From G963665495 sp963665495 (GTDB lineage: Bacteria; Desulfobacterota; Desulfovibrionia; Desulfovibrionales; Desulfovibrionaceae), in assembly GCA_963665495.1 (NCBI GenBank), contig OY762289.1, positions 3,534,001 to 3,598,000 on the forward strand: a stretch of DNA of 64,000 nucleotides, read 5' to 3'. The notes below the pieces were generated by a model. It had not been told where the DNA came from. It saw only the letters and a list, made by a program, of their open reading frames with translations, and made no database searches. The position numbers and the translations under genes were made by a program. Of the stretch, positions 25,508-34,319 are shown piece by piece; position 1 is the first letter of the stretch; the number at the start of each line of letters is the position of its first letter.

Positions 25508-26752
25508 CTAGCCGTCGTAGCGTTTAAAGAGCACCGACGCATTGGCGCCGCCGAAGCCGAACGAATTACACATAACGTATTCGACTTCTTTCTTAATACT
25601 TCCATCTCCAAGATAGTCAAGATCGCATCCTTCTCCGGGCTCCTGGAGATTGATGGTTCCGGGAAGCATGCCGTGGTACAGGCTCATGACGCTGAAAACG
25701 CCTTCCACGCCGCCGGCCGCACCGAGCAGATGGCCGATCATGGATTTGTTGGCAGTGATCTTGAGCTTGGGAGCGTGCTCCTTGAAAACCAGCTTCAGCG
25801 CCCTGGTCTCACAGATGTCGTTCAATTGGGTGGAAGTGGCGTGCGCGTTGATGTGCTCAACCGCATCATAGGACACACCGGCTTCTTTGAGCGAACGCTT
25901 CATGGACAGGGCCATGCCGGAGCCGTCTTCAGGCGGCGCCGTCATGTGGTAGGCGTCGGAAGAAGCGCCGTAGCCGACCATTTCAGCATAAATTTTTGCA
26001 CCGCGCGCCTTGGCATGTTCGAGTTCTTCCAGGAACATCAGGCCGCAGCCTTCACCCATGACAAAGCCGTCGCGATCCTTGTCGAACGGACGCGAGGCGA
26101 GCTGGGGCTCGTCATTGCGGGTGGAAAGCGCCTTGAGCGCGTTGAAGGAACCGACGGCCAGAGGCGTGAGCACGGATTCCGTGCCGCCGGTGATCATGGC
26201 TTTGACCCGGCCGAGTTTGATTTCCGTGAAAGCTGTGCCGATGGCGTGCGTACCGGATGCGCAGGCGGAAACAGTGGCCAGATTCGGCCCTTTGGCATTG
26301 TTGAGAATGGAAACCATGCCGGGGGCCATGTTGCCGATCAGAGCAGGAATGGTGAAGGGAGAAACCCGCCGCGGCCCCTGTTCCACGAGCTTCATCTTGG
26401 CGTCTTCAATGAGCTGCAAGCCGCCCAGGCCGCAGCCCAGGATGGTGCCCACCTCTTCCTGATCTTCTTCCGGAATCTCATACCCCGCGTTTTCCATAAG
26501 CATTTTGGAGCAGGCCATGGCCCAGAGTGTGAAATTTTCCATGCGTTTCCCCATCTTTTGGGGAACAAAAGGACTTGGATCAAATCCATCCACCTGGCCC
26601 GCGATTTTCGTGGCAAAGCCCTCGGTGTCGAACCTGGTCAACGGCACGATTCCCGATTTCCCGGCAAGCAGATTGGTCCAGCTGCTTTCCAGGTCGTGCC
26701 CGATTGGCGTTAAGGCGGACAGCCCGGTAACCACTACCCTTTTCAAATCCAT
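25508..26752 (-). CDS. fabF: 3-oxoacyl-[acyl-carrier-protein] synthase II
   Basis: 414 residues from the ATG at 26752 (MDLKRVVVTG); the frame extends upstream without support. The thiolase-fold Cys-His-His triad is present: ATVSACASGTHAIG (nucleophile Cys), INAHATSTQLND and KSMIGHLLGAAGG. It elongates acyl-ACP with malonyl-ACP in fatty acid synthesis. acpP is 177 bp upstream, in the fabF-acpP-fabG-fabH-plsX block. Confidence 0.98.
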   Translation of the reverse strand: MDLKRVVVTGLSALTPIGHDLESSWTNLLAGKSGIVPLTRFDTEGFATKIAGQVDGFDPSPFVPQKMGKRMENFTLWAMACSKMLMENAGYEIPEEDQEEVGTILGCGLGGLQLIEDAKMKLVEQGPRRVSPFTIPALIGNMAPGMVSILNNAKGPNLATVSACASGTHAIGTAFTEIKLGRVKAMITGGTESVLTPLAVGSFNALKALSTRNDEPQLASRPFDKDRDGFVMGEGCGLMFLEELEHAKARGAKIYAEMVGYGASSDAYHMTAPPEDGSGMALSMKRSLKEAGVSYDAVEHINAHATSTQLNDICETRALKLVFKEHAPKLKITANKSMIGHLLGAAGGVEGVFSVMSLYHGMLPGTINLQEPGEGCDLDYLGDGSIKKEVEYVMCNSFGFGGANASVLFKRYDG

Positions 26753-26929
26753 CGCGTACCTCGTCTGGTGGAAATAATGAATGGCAGATAACGCGGTGGG
26801 GCGTCTTTGGCAAGACACCCCACACGCGACATATCTAAAATGATAAACAACCGGACTGGCAAAATCGAGAATAGAAGATGCAGACGGCGAAGCCGACGCA
26901 GAAAAGCCGGTTGTCGGAAGATTAAGCGG

Positions 26930-27160
26930 TTACTGCTTTGCCTGCACGTAATCGATGGCGTCCTGTACCTTCATAATCTTCTGCGCGTCGTCGTCGTCGA
27001 TCTCGACGCCGAACTCTTCTTCCATGGCCATGATCAGTTCCGTAAGGTCAAGGGAGTCGGCGCCCAGGTCCTCGATAAAAGAGGCTTCGGGTTTGACTTC
27101 TTCTTCGGAAACACCCAGTTGATCAACGATAATTTTCTTAACTTGGTCAGCTACGGACAT
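26930..27160 (-). CDS. acpP: acyl carrier protein
   Basis: 76 residues from the ATG at 27160, the usual size; the twelve extra upstream residues have no support, and GGAGGG lies just before this ATG. Acidic four-helix protein with the phosphopantetheine-carrying Ser in EDLGADSLDLTELIMAMEEEF. It carries growing acyl chains for the Fab enzymes encoded around it. Confidence 0.99.
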   Translation of the reverse strand: MSVADQVKKIIVDQLGVSEEEVKPEASFIEDLGADSLDLTELIMAMEEEFGVEIDDDDAQKIMKVQDAIDYVQAKQ

Positions 27161-27242
27161 TTTTGCCCTCCACAACATCCATTGGTTTTCTTTCAAAAGG
27201 TCTTACAATTAAGAGGAGCGCGGGATTTGTACCCTGCTCGGA

Positions 27243-27986
27243 TTACATATACATTCCGCCATTTACGGCGATAACTTGTCCCGTAACATACGCGGCCCGG
27301 TCAGAGACCAGAAAAGCCACAACGTCAGCCACTTCTTCCGGCTTCCCCATGCGTTTGAGGGGAATGCGGTCGAGATAGCTGGAGACAACTTTCTCTGCCA
27401 GGCTGCTGGTCATATCGGATTCGATAAACCCAGGCGCCACGGCGTTAACAGTTATGCTTCTTCCGGCCAGTTCCAATGCGGCGGACTTGGTGAGACCGAT
27501 CAGTCCGGCTTTGGAAGAGACATAGTTAGCCTGACCCGCGTTGCCCATCTGGCCCACAACCGAGGAGATATTGACGATATGCCCCCGGCGCTGACGCACC
27601 ATGATGCGCGATGCCTCGCGAATACAGTAAAAGGATCCTTTCAGATTGATGGACACGACCCGGTCGAAATCTTCATCTTTCATCCGAGCCATCAGGCCAT
27701 CTTTGGTGATCCCGGCGTTATTCACCAGGGCGTCGAGGCTGACCTTGTCTTTAATTTCTTCTGAAAAAAAAGCGGCCACTTCTTCGCTGTTGCCCACATC
27801 GAGTTTGAACATACGGGCCTTGCCGCCGGATGCTATGATCTCATCCTGCACAGCCTTGGCCTGATCTTCCTTACTCACGTAGGTGAAGAAAACCTGAAAC
27901 CCTTCCGCAGCCAATTTTTTGCTAATCGCGCTTCCTATGCCGCGCGAGCCGCCGGTTACAACGGCCGTGGAAATCAAGTCACTCAT
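27243..27986 (-). CDS. fabG: 3-oxoacyl-[acyl-carrier-protein] reductase
   Basis: 247 residues. Short-chain dehydrogenase with the NADPH loop TGGSRGIGSAI, NNAGITKDGLM, and the catalytic Ser-Tyr-Lys in NISSVVGQMGNAGQANYVSSKAG. The C-terminal end VTGQVIAVNGGMYM is typical of FabG. It reduces beta-ketoacyl-ACP. Lies between fabH and acpP. Confidence 0.98.
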   Translation of the reverse strand: MSDLISTAVVTGGSRGIGSAISKKLAAEGFQVFFTYVSKEDQAKAVQDEIIASGGKARMFKLDVGNSEEVAAFFSEEIKDKVSLDALVNNAGITKDGLMARMKDEDFDRVVSINLKGSFYCIREASRIMVRQRRGHIVNISSVVGQMGNAGQANYVSSKAGLIGLTKSAALELAGRSITVNAVAPGFIESDMTSSLAEKVVSSYLDRIPLKRMGKPEEVADVVAFLVSDRAAYVTGQVIAVNGGMYM

Positions 27987-28108
27987 AGCGTTTCGTGGTA
28001 AAAGGTTTGGAAGCCCCTAACGGCGTGGAGCACCTCATCTACCGTAATTGGAGAAAAACTTCAATTGAACTTTTCCCCCGAAGTCGCAAGGAATGCAACC
28101 CCAAAATT

Positions 28109-29107
28109 TTAATATTGCAACAATGCCGCACCCCAGGTGAATCCTGCACCGAAGGTGGCCACCAGCACCTTGCTGCCCGGCTTGATCACTTCTGTCTTCA
28201 CCGCCTCATTGATGGCAATGGGTACGGACGCGGCAGAGGTGTTCCCGAAACGGTCCACATTGGAAAAAACCTTAGCGGGATCAAAGTCGAGCTTTTTCCA
28301 CAAGGCTTCAATAATACGCAGGTTTGCCTGATGCGGAACAAATATGTCGATGTCCTCATTCGTCAGGCCGTTGCGTTCCAGGAGTTTCCGGGAAATATCG
28401 TACATGTTGCGGATGGCGTTTTTGAAAACTTCACGCCCGTTCATCTGAATGAAATTTTCCGCATCAACTGTGGCGCCCAGAGCGTAGGGTTTTGCCGAAC
28501 CGCTGCCCGGAATATGCAGGCAATTCGCCAGAACTCCGTCCGAGGAAACGGCAACATCCAGGATTTCAGCCTCTCCCTTGCGAGGGGGCTTGCCGGTCTC
28601 ACCGCTGATCACAGCGGCGCCCGCCCCGTCTCCAAACAGGACACAGGTGGTACGGTCTTCCCAATTGGTACGCGAACTAAGCACATCGGCCGGAGCCGCG
28701 AGGACTACAGCCTCAGGTGTCATGTTCACAATGGCGCGCGCCAGATAAAGGGAATAGAGAAAGCCCGAACAGGCCGCATTGATGTCCATGGTCATCTGTC
28801 CGGATATTCCAAGCTTGGCCTGCAGGTAACTGGCAGCGCTCGGACAGGGAGCATCCGGAGTGATGGTCGGGACAATAATATGGGTCAGATCTTCGGGAGC
28901 GAGACCGGACCGTTCAAGGGCCTTGTACGCAGCCTGAAGCGCCAGGTCAGAGCAAGCTTCATCACTAACTATGTGGCGTTCCCTGATGCCCGTACGAGTG
29001 ACAATCCACTCGTCCGAGGTATCTACGATTTTTTCCAGGTCGGCATTGGTGAGAATCTTTTCGGGCACATAATGGCCCATGCCGCGTATGACTGTGCGTT
29101 GTAGCAT
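28109..29107 (-). CDS. fabH: 3-oxoacyl-[acyl-carrier-protein] synthase III
   Basis: 332 residues. Initiates fatty acid synthesis by joining acetyl-CoA and malonyl-ACP. Motifs: MGHYVPEKILTNADLEKIVDTSDEWIVTRTGIRERHI at the N-terminus, nucleophile Cys in NAACSGFLYSLYLA, His in FVPHQANLRI and Asn in FGNTSAASVP. Length is normal. fabG follows 122 bp downstream, and plsX precedes by 46 bp. Confidence 0.98.
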   Translation of the reverse strand: MLQRTVIRGMGHYVPEKILTNADLEKIVDTSDEWIVTRTGIRERHIVSDEACSDLALQAAYKALERSGLAPEDLTHIIVPTITPDAPCPSAASYLQAKLGISGQMTMDINAACSGFLYSLYLARAIVNMTPEAVVLAAPADVLSSRTNWEDRTTCVLFGDGAGAAVISGETGKPPRKGEAEILDVAVSSDGVLANCLHIPGSGSAKPYALGATVDAENFIQMNGREVFKNAIRNMYDISRKLLERNGLTNEDIDIFVPHQANLRIIEALWKKLDFDPAKVFSNVDRFGNTSAASVPIAINEAVKTEVIKPGSKVLVATFGAGFTWGAALLQY

Positions 29108-29153
29108 GGTATCCGTGGGTTCCGTGGAAGTTGTGCGGAAACCGAATCGGGCT

Positions 29154-30194
29154 TTAGTACCGAACGGCTTTTCCGAAGCGGGTCAACTCCTCGTTGGCGG
29201 AAAGTTCCTCAATCAGATGTTCGTTGGACTTCTTTTCAATGAAGGTAGCGGCCATCTTCACAGCGCTGTAAATCGCCCTGCTGTTTGAGGATCCGTGGCA
29301 GACAATGACGATGTTCTGCAATCCCAGCAAGGGAGCGCCTCCGTATTCGGCATAATCCACAATACGGGAAAAGCGCTTCAGCGTGGTCTGAGCGGACTTG
29401 TCCACATTGTTACTGTCGATATCGCGTTGAAATTCCGTATTCAGCATGCGCAGCATGGAGCCGGCAAGCCCTTCGGAGAGCTTGAGAGCCACATTGCCCA
29501 CAAAGCCGTCGCAGACGACCACGTCGACATCGCCAGTGAATATGTCCCGTCCTTCAACGTTTCCGACAAAGTTGAAGGAGCCCATCTTTAAAAGCTCAAA
29601 GGCCTCTTTGACCTGAACGTTGCCCTTGCCTTCCTCCTCGCCGATGCTCAACAATCCGACGCGCGGATGCTTGATGCCCAGCACGTCCTTGGCAAGGACG
29701 TCGGCCATCAGGCCGAACTGGAAGAGATGAAAGGGCTTGCAGTCGACATTGGCTCCGACGTCGATCAGGACCATACGGCTCTTTTCCGTGACCATGATGG
29801 TGGCCAGGGCCGGACGTTCGACGCCGTGAATGCGGCCAAGTACGAACATGCCGCCGGCGAGAGTGGCGCCGGAATGGCCCGCGCTGACGACACCGTGGGC
29901 CCTGCCTTCCTTCACCAGCTGGCAGGCCACCATGATCGAGGCATCCTTTTTACGGCGAAGGATCTCCGAAGGCTTTTCACCCATTTCGGCAACCTGCCCG
30001 GCATGGACCACCTCCAGCTCAACGCCGGAGGTATCATGCTTGGCAAGCTCCTCTTCCACCACGGAGCCCCGCCCGACAAGCTTGAGCACGAGATTTTTCT
30101 CACGCGCGGCTTCCAAAGCGCCGGCAACCGTGACGGCAATGCCATGGTCGCCGCCCATGGCGTCAACTGCAATAATCGGACGCGGATTAGTCAT
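29154..30194 (-). CDS. plsX: phosphate acyltransferase PlsX
   Basis: 346 residues from the ATG at 30194, which overlaps the end of rpmF by 8 bp; a GTG two codons upstream (30200) is also possible. Motifs: IIAVDAMGGDHG at the N-terminus, VVSAGHSGATLAGGMFVLGRIHGVERPALAT, and GLLSIGEEEGKGN. PlsX makes acyl phosphate from acyl-ACP for phosphatidic acid synthesis at the membrane. The rpmF-plsX-fabH order is widely conserved. Confidence 0.98.
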   Translation of the reverse strand: MTNPRPIIAVDAMGGDHGIAVTVAGALEAAREKNLVLKLVGRGSVVEEELAKHDTSGVELEVVHAGQVAEMGEKPSEILRRKKDASIMVACQLVKEGRAHGVVSAGHSGATLAGGMFVLGRIHGVERPALATIMVTEKSRMVLIDVGANVDCKPFHLFQFGLMADVLAKDVLGIKHPRVGLLSIGEEEGKGNVQVKEAFELLKMGSFNFVGNVEGRDIFTGDVDVVVCDGFVGNVALKLSEGLAGSMLRMLNTEFQRDIDSNNVDKSAQTTLKRFSRIVDYAEYGGAPLLGLQNIVIVCHGSSNSRAIYSAVKMAATFIEKKSNEHLIEELSANEELTRFGKAVRY

Positions 30195-30366
30195 CGTCAC
30201 GTCTTAAATACTGGCGTCCTTTGTATTCACCGCAGCTGGGGCATACGCGATGAGGAAGCGTAGGCTCGCCGCATTCGCAGTAGATCACGTTGGGAATGTC
30301 CACATGATGATGCGAACGGCGCATTCCTTTTTTGGATTTGGAAGTTCTTTTCTGTGGCAGTGCCAT
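30187..30366 (-). CDS. rpmF: 50S ribosomal protein L32
   Basis: 59 residues. ATG at 30366 follows AAGGAGAAGG. Starts MALPQKRTSKSKKGMRRSHH, the diagnostic N-terminus of L32. It keeps the zinc-type cysteines CEC and CPSC (Cys30, 32, 42 and 45), so it is the zinc-binding C+ form. It lies between yceD and plsX, with the plsX start overlapping its last codons. Confidence 0.98.
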   Translation of the reverse strand: MALPQKRTSKSKKGMRRSHHHVDIPNVIYCECGEPTLPHRVCPSCGEYKGRQYLRRDDD

Positions 30367-30508
30367 TTTGCCTTCTCCTTAAAGTAATTCTCTTGCGCCG
30401 GCGGACCGGCAACCTTTCTGTCGGGGCGGGCAACGGAAGCCCGCTTCCATTTACTTCCCGGCCGAAGCCATCCAGGCCGGCCGAGGGGTACGATACTACA
30501 AAAATATC

Positions 30509-31123
30509 TTAAGAGGAAATCTTCAGCCCGTGCAGCACGGACAGCCGAGGATCGCCTTCATCTTGTTTGCACTGGCAGGGGCCTTTATTCAGCTCCGCAC
30601 CGCAAAGCGGACAGATGCCCTTGCAGTCCGGCCTGCACAAAGGCTTCACCGGCAAAGCAAGCAGCAGCTGTTCCCACAGCAGGCCGCCGACGTCAAGCTC
30701 CCAGTGGCTGCCTGCGGAACGCAGCAGATCGTCCTGGAGCCGTTCATCCGGCGCATCCTGCTCGGCCTGCGACTTTTTCGGGCCCCCGTGGGTGCCCCCG
30801 GGAATCTGAGCGAGTTCAGCCGCAGCAGACCGGGCTTCTTCATCCTCGTCAAATTCCTCATATTCATCGAACTCGTACTGGAGCTGCACACGCGCCAATT
30901 CCGTACACCTGTCGCACGGAATCCGCAATACCCCCGTGAGCCGCCCACGAATCAAGCACCCGGTCGGCTGCAGCTGCACCCAAACCGAACCCTCGATCGC
31001 TTCTTCAACCTGATAGTCCAGCCCGAATTCTCTCCGGGGGGCTTCCCAGATAGCAGGATCGGTAAATGAAAACTCCCGGCCCTGAGCCGGGATATCCTTA
31101 AGTGGTAACCATAGAGATTTCAT
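30509..31123 (-). CDS. yceD: YceD / DUF177 family protein
   Basis: 204 residues from the ATG at 31123, after GGGGTGA. The DUF177 pattern is visible: an N-terminal beta region, LRIPCDRCTELARV with a CxxC, a long acidic low-complexity middle (about 90-150), and a C-terminal zinc-like cluster CRPDCKGICPLCGAELNKGPCQC. YceD proteins are always linked to rpmF; they have been connected to 23S rRNA maturation in plants and bacteria, but the mechanism is open. Here it stands 142 bp upstream of rpmF, as in most bacteria. Confidence 0.92.
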   Translation of the reverse strand: MKSLWLPLKDIPAQGREFSFTDPAIWEAPRREFGLDYQVEEAIEGSVWVQLQPTGCLIRGRLTGVLRIPCDRCTELARVQLQYEFDEYEEFDEDEEARSAAAELAQIPGGTHGGPKKSQAEQDAPDERLQDDLLRSAGSHWELDVGGLLWEQLLLALPVKPLCRPDCKGICPLCGAELNKGPCQCKQDEGDPRLSVLHGLKISS

Positions 31124-31293
31124 ATTCACCCCGGAAAAAAGCTTTACTACCCGGGCTACGGTAACAATGTCAAGAAAAATCGCTTGCAATGATTCAAACA
31201 ACAAGCTAAGGTGTCCGTCTTTGCGATGCTTGTGAAATGCCCAATCTCGGCAACTCGGGCGTATTATAGATTTTTTTGAGGAGGATTACCACC

Positions 31294-31509
31294 ATGAGCA
31301 AAGAATGCGCGATCTGCGGAAAAAAACCTCAGGTTGGCAACAACGTCAGCCATGCCAACAACAAGACCAAACGCCGGTTCAATCCGAACCTGCAGTCCGT
31401 ACGTGCGCAGCTGCCGTCCGGCGAGGTCAAAAAAATCACGGTATGCACGCGTTGCCTGCGTTCCGGCGCCGTTCAGAAGCCTGAACCCCGCGAAATTCCG
31501 CACAGCTAG
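31294..31509 (+). CDS. rpmB: 50S ribosomal protein L28
   Basis: 71 residues from the ATG at 31294, preceded by GAGGAGG. Starts MSKECAICGKKP and continues GNNVSHANNKTKRRFNPNLQ, typical of L28; CAIC and CTRC form a zinc-binding set. A strong terminator follows. It is divergent from yceD-rpmF-plsX. Confidence 0.98.
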   Translation: MSKECAICGKKPQVGNNVSHANNKTKRRFNPNLQSVRAQLPSGEVKKITVCTRCLRSGAVQKPEPREIPHS

Positions 31510-31536
31510 CCGGCCTTTTTTTTCAGAACAAATGTA

Positions 31537-31563
31537 CCCCCGGCTTCCGGCCGGGGGTTTTTG
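31537..31563 (+). terminator. rho-independent terminator after rpmB
   Basis: Perfect 8-bp stem CCCCCGGC / GCCGGGGG with loop TTCCG, followed by TTTTT, 27 bp past the rpmB stop. Confidence 0.93.
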
Positions 31564-31664
31564 TTCTTTTGCCGTGTTTTTTGCGCGGCTCCTTCCGGAC
31601 CCGGCCTGGCGATTATACAGCGAACGGCAGGACTTCTGTTCGCATCCTGCCAAAGGAGGGCCCC

Positions 31665-32063
31665 ATGTTTTATAAGCTTTTTCTCGGCTTTACCCTCATT
31701 CCCCTTGCAGAACTCTATTTATTGATAACCATCGGCAGTTACATCGGCGTACTGCCCACCATTGCCATTGTACTCAGCACAGGAATCGCCGGAGCCTGGC
31801 TTGCCCGCCTGGAAGGGCTGCGTACCTTTGCCAACGTGCAGAACAGCCTGGCCCAGGGACAGATGCCCGCGGAAGCCATGATGGACGCCGTGTTGATTCT
31901 CATAGCCGGCATTCTGCTGCTGACGCCCGGTTTTCTCACGGATATCACCGGTATCCTGCTGCTGATTCCCTGGTCCCGGACGCTTCTCAAGCGCTGGATG
32001 CGCCGCCAGTTCGACAAAATGATCTCCAAAGGCCAGGTAACCATCATCCGGCCGCCTTATTAG
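31665..32063 (+). CDS. fxsA: FxsA family membrane protein
   Basis: 132 residues from the ATG at 31665, with AAAGGAGG 6 nt upstream. Three to four membrane segments: FTLIPLAELYLLITIG (with the conserved E), YIGVLPTIAIVLSTGIAGAWL, and ILIAGILLLTPGFLTDITGILLLIP, the typical FxsA signature. FxsA is an inner-membrane protein named for suppressing F-plasmid exclusion of phage T7; its native role is unknown. The rhomboid gene follows 21 bp downstream and is probably cotranscribed. Confidence 0.92.
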   Translation: MFYKLFLGFTLIPLAELYLLITIGSYIGVLPTIAIVLSTGIAGAWLARLEGLRTFANVQNSLAQGQMPAEAMMDAVLILIAGILLLTPGFLTDITGILLLIPWSRTLLKRWMRRQFDKMISKGQVTIIRPPY

Positions 32064-32084
32064 GCAACGGCCAGCAGCGTATCC

Positions 32085-33056
32085 ATGGACGAAATTCCTC
32101 AGTGGTACGACCTGCCCATTTCTCTGCTGCCGCCGGAAAAAGACACCGCCTGGGAATGGGCTCTGGTGCTGGCCGCGCGCGGACTGCCCGTCCGTGTCCG
32201 GATGGACGACACAACCGGCTCGCCTCCTTACGTAATCCAGACTCAGGTCGAATTTCTGGATACCGCCCTGCGCGAACTTTCAGCCTACGAAAACGAGAAC
32301 CGGCCGGTTCCCGAACTGGAATTCGAGCCGGCCGCCCACGACAACACCAGCATGACCATACTGGTGCTGGCCTGTCTGTGCGTTTTTCATTTCATCACGC
32401 TGAACAGCTGGCATTTTCTGCACTTCGACGCGTCGCTGCATCCCGTCGACTGGCAGGGGCTGGGGGCCGCCGTGTGCTGGGACTGTCTGTTCAACAACGA
32501 ATGGTGGCGTTACATAACGGCGCTGACCCTGCATGCCGACGCCGCCCATCTGCTGGCAAACTGCGTCATCGGCGGGGTGCTGCTGGTGCCGCTCTGCCGC
32601 GAACTGGGTTCCGGGGCGGGCTGGTTTCTGGTGCTCGCGGCGGGAATGCTGGGCAACTATCTGAACTGCCGGATGCAGGGACCAAACCATGCCAGCCTCG
32701 GAGCTTCCACGGCCATTTTCGGCGGCGTGGGCATTTCGGCCGCCCTGCGCCTGACCCGTGACGTGTTTTCCAGCGCCCTGGCCCGAATTCCCCTTGACCG
32801 CCGCCTGCACTGGCGGGTGCTGCTGCCGCCCCTGGGCGCGGGCCTGGCCCTGACTGCGCTGTTGGGGACGGGCGGACAGCGGACGGACGTGGGCGCGCAC
32901 CTCGCCGGATTCGGCTCCGGCCTGCTCATCGGCGGTATTGCGGGCTGGCTGGTGGCCCGCTACGGCATACCCGGCAAAAGACTCAACCGCCTGCTGGCCG
33001 CCGTCGCCATCTGCTGCATCATCGCAGCCTGGCTCCGGGCCCTGGCCGCGGGCTGA
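32085..33056 (+). CDS. rhomboid family intramembrane serine protease
   Basis: 323 residues. A soluble N-terminal domain (about 1-85, with two Trp motifs and IPQWYDLPISLLPPE) precedes at least six membrane segments. The catalytic Ser lies in HASLGASTAIFGGVG (GxSxxxFG) and the catalytic His in VGAHLAGFGSGLLIGG. ADAAHLLANCVIGG supplies the conserved HxxxN of the oxyanion region. It cleaves substrate membrane helices in the inner membrane; the substrate is unknown. Its operon with fxsA suggests a shared membrane-quality or stress role, which is inference. Confidence 0.93.
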   Translation: MDEIPQWYDLPISLLPPEKDTAWEWALVLAARGLPVRVRMDDTTGSPPYVIQTQVEFLDTALRELSAYENENRPVPELEFEPAAHDNTSMTILVLACLCVFHFITLNSWHFLHFDASLHPVDWQGLGAAVCWDCLFNNEWWRYITALTLHADAAHLLANCVIGGVLLVPLCRELGSGAGWFLVLAAGMLGNYLNCRMQGPNHASLGASTAIFGGVGISAALRLTRDVFSSALARIPLDRRLHWRVLLPPLGAGLALTALLGTGGQRTDVGAHLAGFGSGLLIGGIAGWLVARYGIPGKRLNRLLAAVAICCIIAAWLRALAAG

Positions 33057-33060
33057 GAGA

Positions 33061-34170
33061 TCACTCCAGCGAAGCCGTAGCGGTTTCGTTGGGATCTCTG
33101 CCGAAACGGCTGAAAGCCTTGAGTTGCGGCAGCTTGTTGTACACCTTGAGAAAATCTTCCGTATAGTCGAAAGCCTCCAGTTCGTCCGCATGGGTCTGCT
33201 TAATGGTCAACCCTTTGACCACCAGCAGACTTTCCGCATCCGGCGGCGTATCCACCAGCGTGATTCCGGAAGGCGCCCATACGGACGACGCGCCCGCGAA
33301 CACGGCCTTGCTGACCGCGTGTCTGCCCACCGCATTGCTCAGCAGCAGCCAGTTCTGATTCAGGGCCGCCATGGCCGCGCCCATAAGTTCGAGCTGGTAG
33401 CCGTAATACCAGTCCGAACGGCGGTTCAGCTGCGGATAGTCCCGCAAAGCCGGGCCGCGCCAGGAGGCCAGCATCAGCAGGCCATCGGTACGTGAGTACA
33501 CCGCGTACTCCTCCAGCAGGCGCGGAAAGCACAGATCGTAGCAGGTGATCACACCGAAACGGCCCCACTGCGTATCCAGTACGAGCGAGTCGATTTTGCC
33601 GGAAACCGTGTAGCTGTTTTCTATGCCAGGCAGAAAGGTTTTATCATATATATAGGCGTCGTCGAAAAGTTCGTTGCTTTTGGAAATAACAAAGGTGGAA
33701 TTGAGAAACTTTTTGCCGCCTGCCGGATTCCTGCGCAATCCGTTGAGCAGCACGTACTGCAGCGTATCGTCCAAAAGCGGCCGGATTTCCTTGTCCACCC
33801 ACTCCTGCTGTTTTTCCATGGTATTGGCCTCCATGTAAGGCCGGCAGCTCTTTTCGTCCTCCCAGAAATACCCGGTCAGGGCGAATTCCGGGAACAGGGC
33901 CATGTTCACACCCTGCTGCTTCATCTGCTTGAGCGCGGCCACGATCCGGGCCTTGTTGCCCGCCACGTCCGGAACCTGCGCGTGCAGCGTGGCGATGCCC
34001 ACGTTCAGGCCCGCCGCGTCATCGGAAAAACTCCGGACTATTACGGCGGGCATGTCGGGCTCCGCCGCCTCATCCGCCCAGGCCGAAACCGTCACGCCGG
34101 GCAATACGGCCAAAAAGACGACGATACGAAAAATCCCCAGACAGTACTGCGACAATTGCTCCCTGCTCAT
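33061..34170 (-). CDS. secreted carbon-nitrogen hydrolase (nitrilase superfamily)
   Basis: 369 residues. A signal peptide (about 1-33, hydrophobic IVVFLAVLPGVTVSAWA) indicates export. The catalytic triad is visible: Glu in FPEFALTGYF, Lys in YDKTFLPGIE, and Cys in GVITCYDLCFPRLLEEY. These enzymes hydrolyse amides or nitriles. The export signal and the Cys-Tyr-Asp pattern resemble the periplasmic or vanin/biotinidase-like branches. Substrate is unknown. Convergent with the rhomboid gene (4 bp apart). Confidence 0.88.
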   Translation of the reverse strand: MSREQLSQYCLGIFRIVVFLAVLPGVTVSAWADEAAEPDMPAVIVRSFSDDAAGLNVGIATLHAQVPDVAGNKARIVAALKQMKQQGVNMALFPEFALTGYFWEDEKSCRPYMEANTMEKQQEWVDKEIRPLLDDTLQYVLLNGLRRNPAGGKKFLNSTFVISKSNELFDDAYIYDKTFLPGIENSYTVSGKIDSLVLDTQWGRFGVITCYDLCFPRLLEEYAVYSRTDGLLMLASWRGPALRDYPQLNRRSDWYYGYQLELMGAAMAALNQNWLLLSNAVGRHAVSKAVFAGASSVWAPSGITLVDTPPDAESLLVVKGLTIKQTHADELEAFDYTEDFLKVYNKLPQLKAFSRFGRDPNETATASLE

Positions 34171-34319
34171 GGCTCCTCCCGGACAGGCTGGTTGATTCGC
34201 GATCAGATACGCATCTCTCTATCCTTATTCCATACGAAAGAAGCGGACAGCTGGCAATGTTTCTTGCGCGGACAATTCACCTGGCTGCGATGATTTTCTG
34301 GCCCAGGAAGGACGAAATC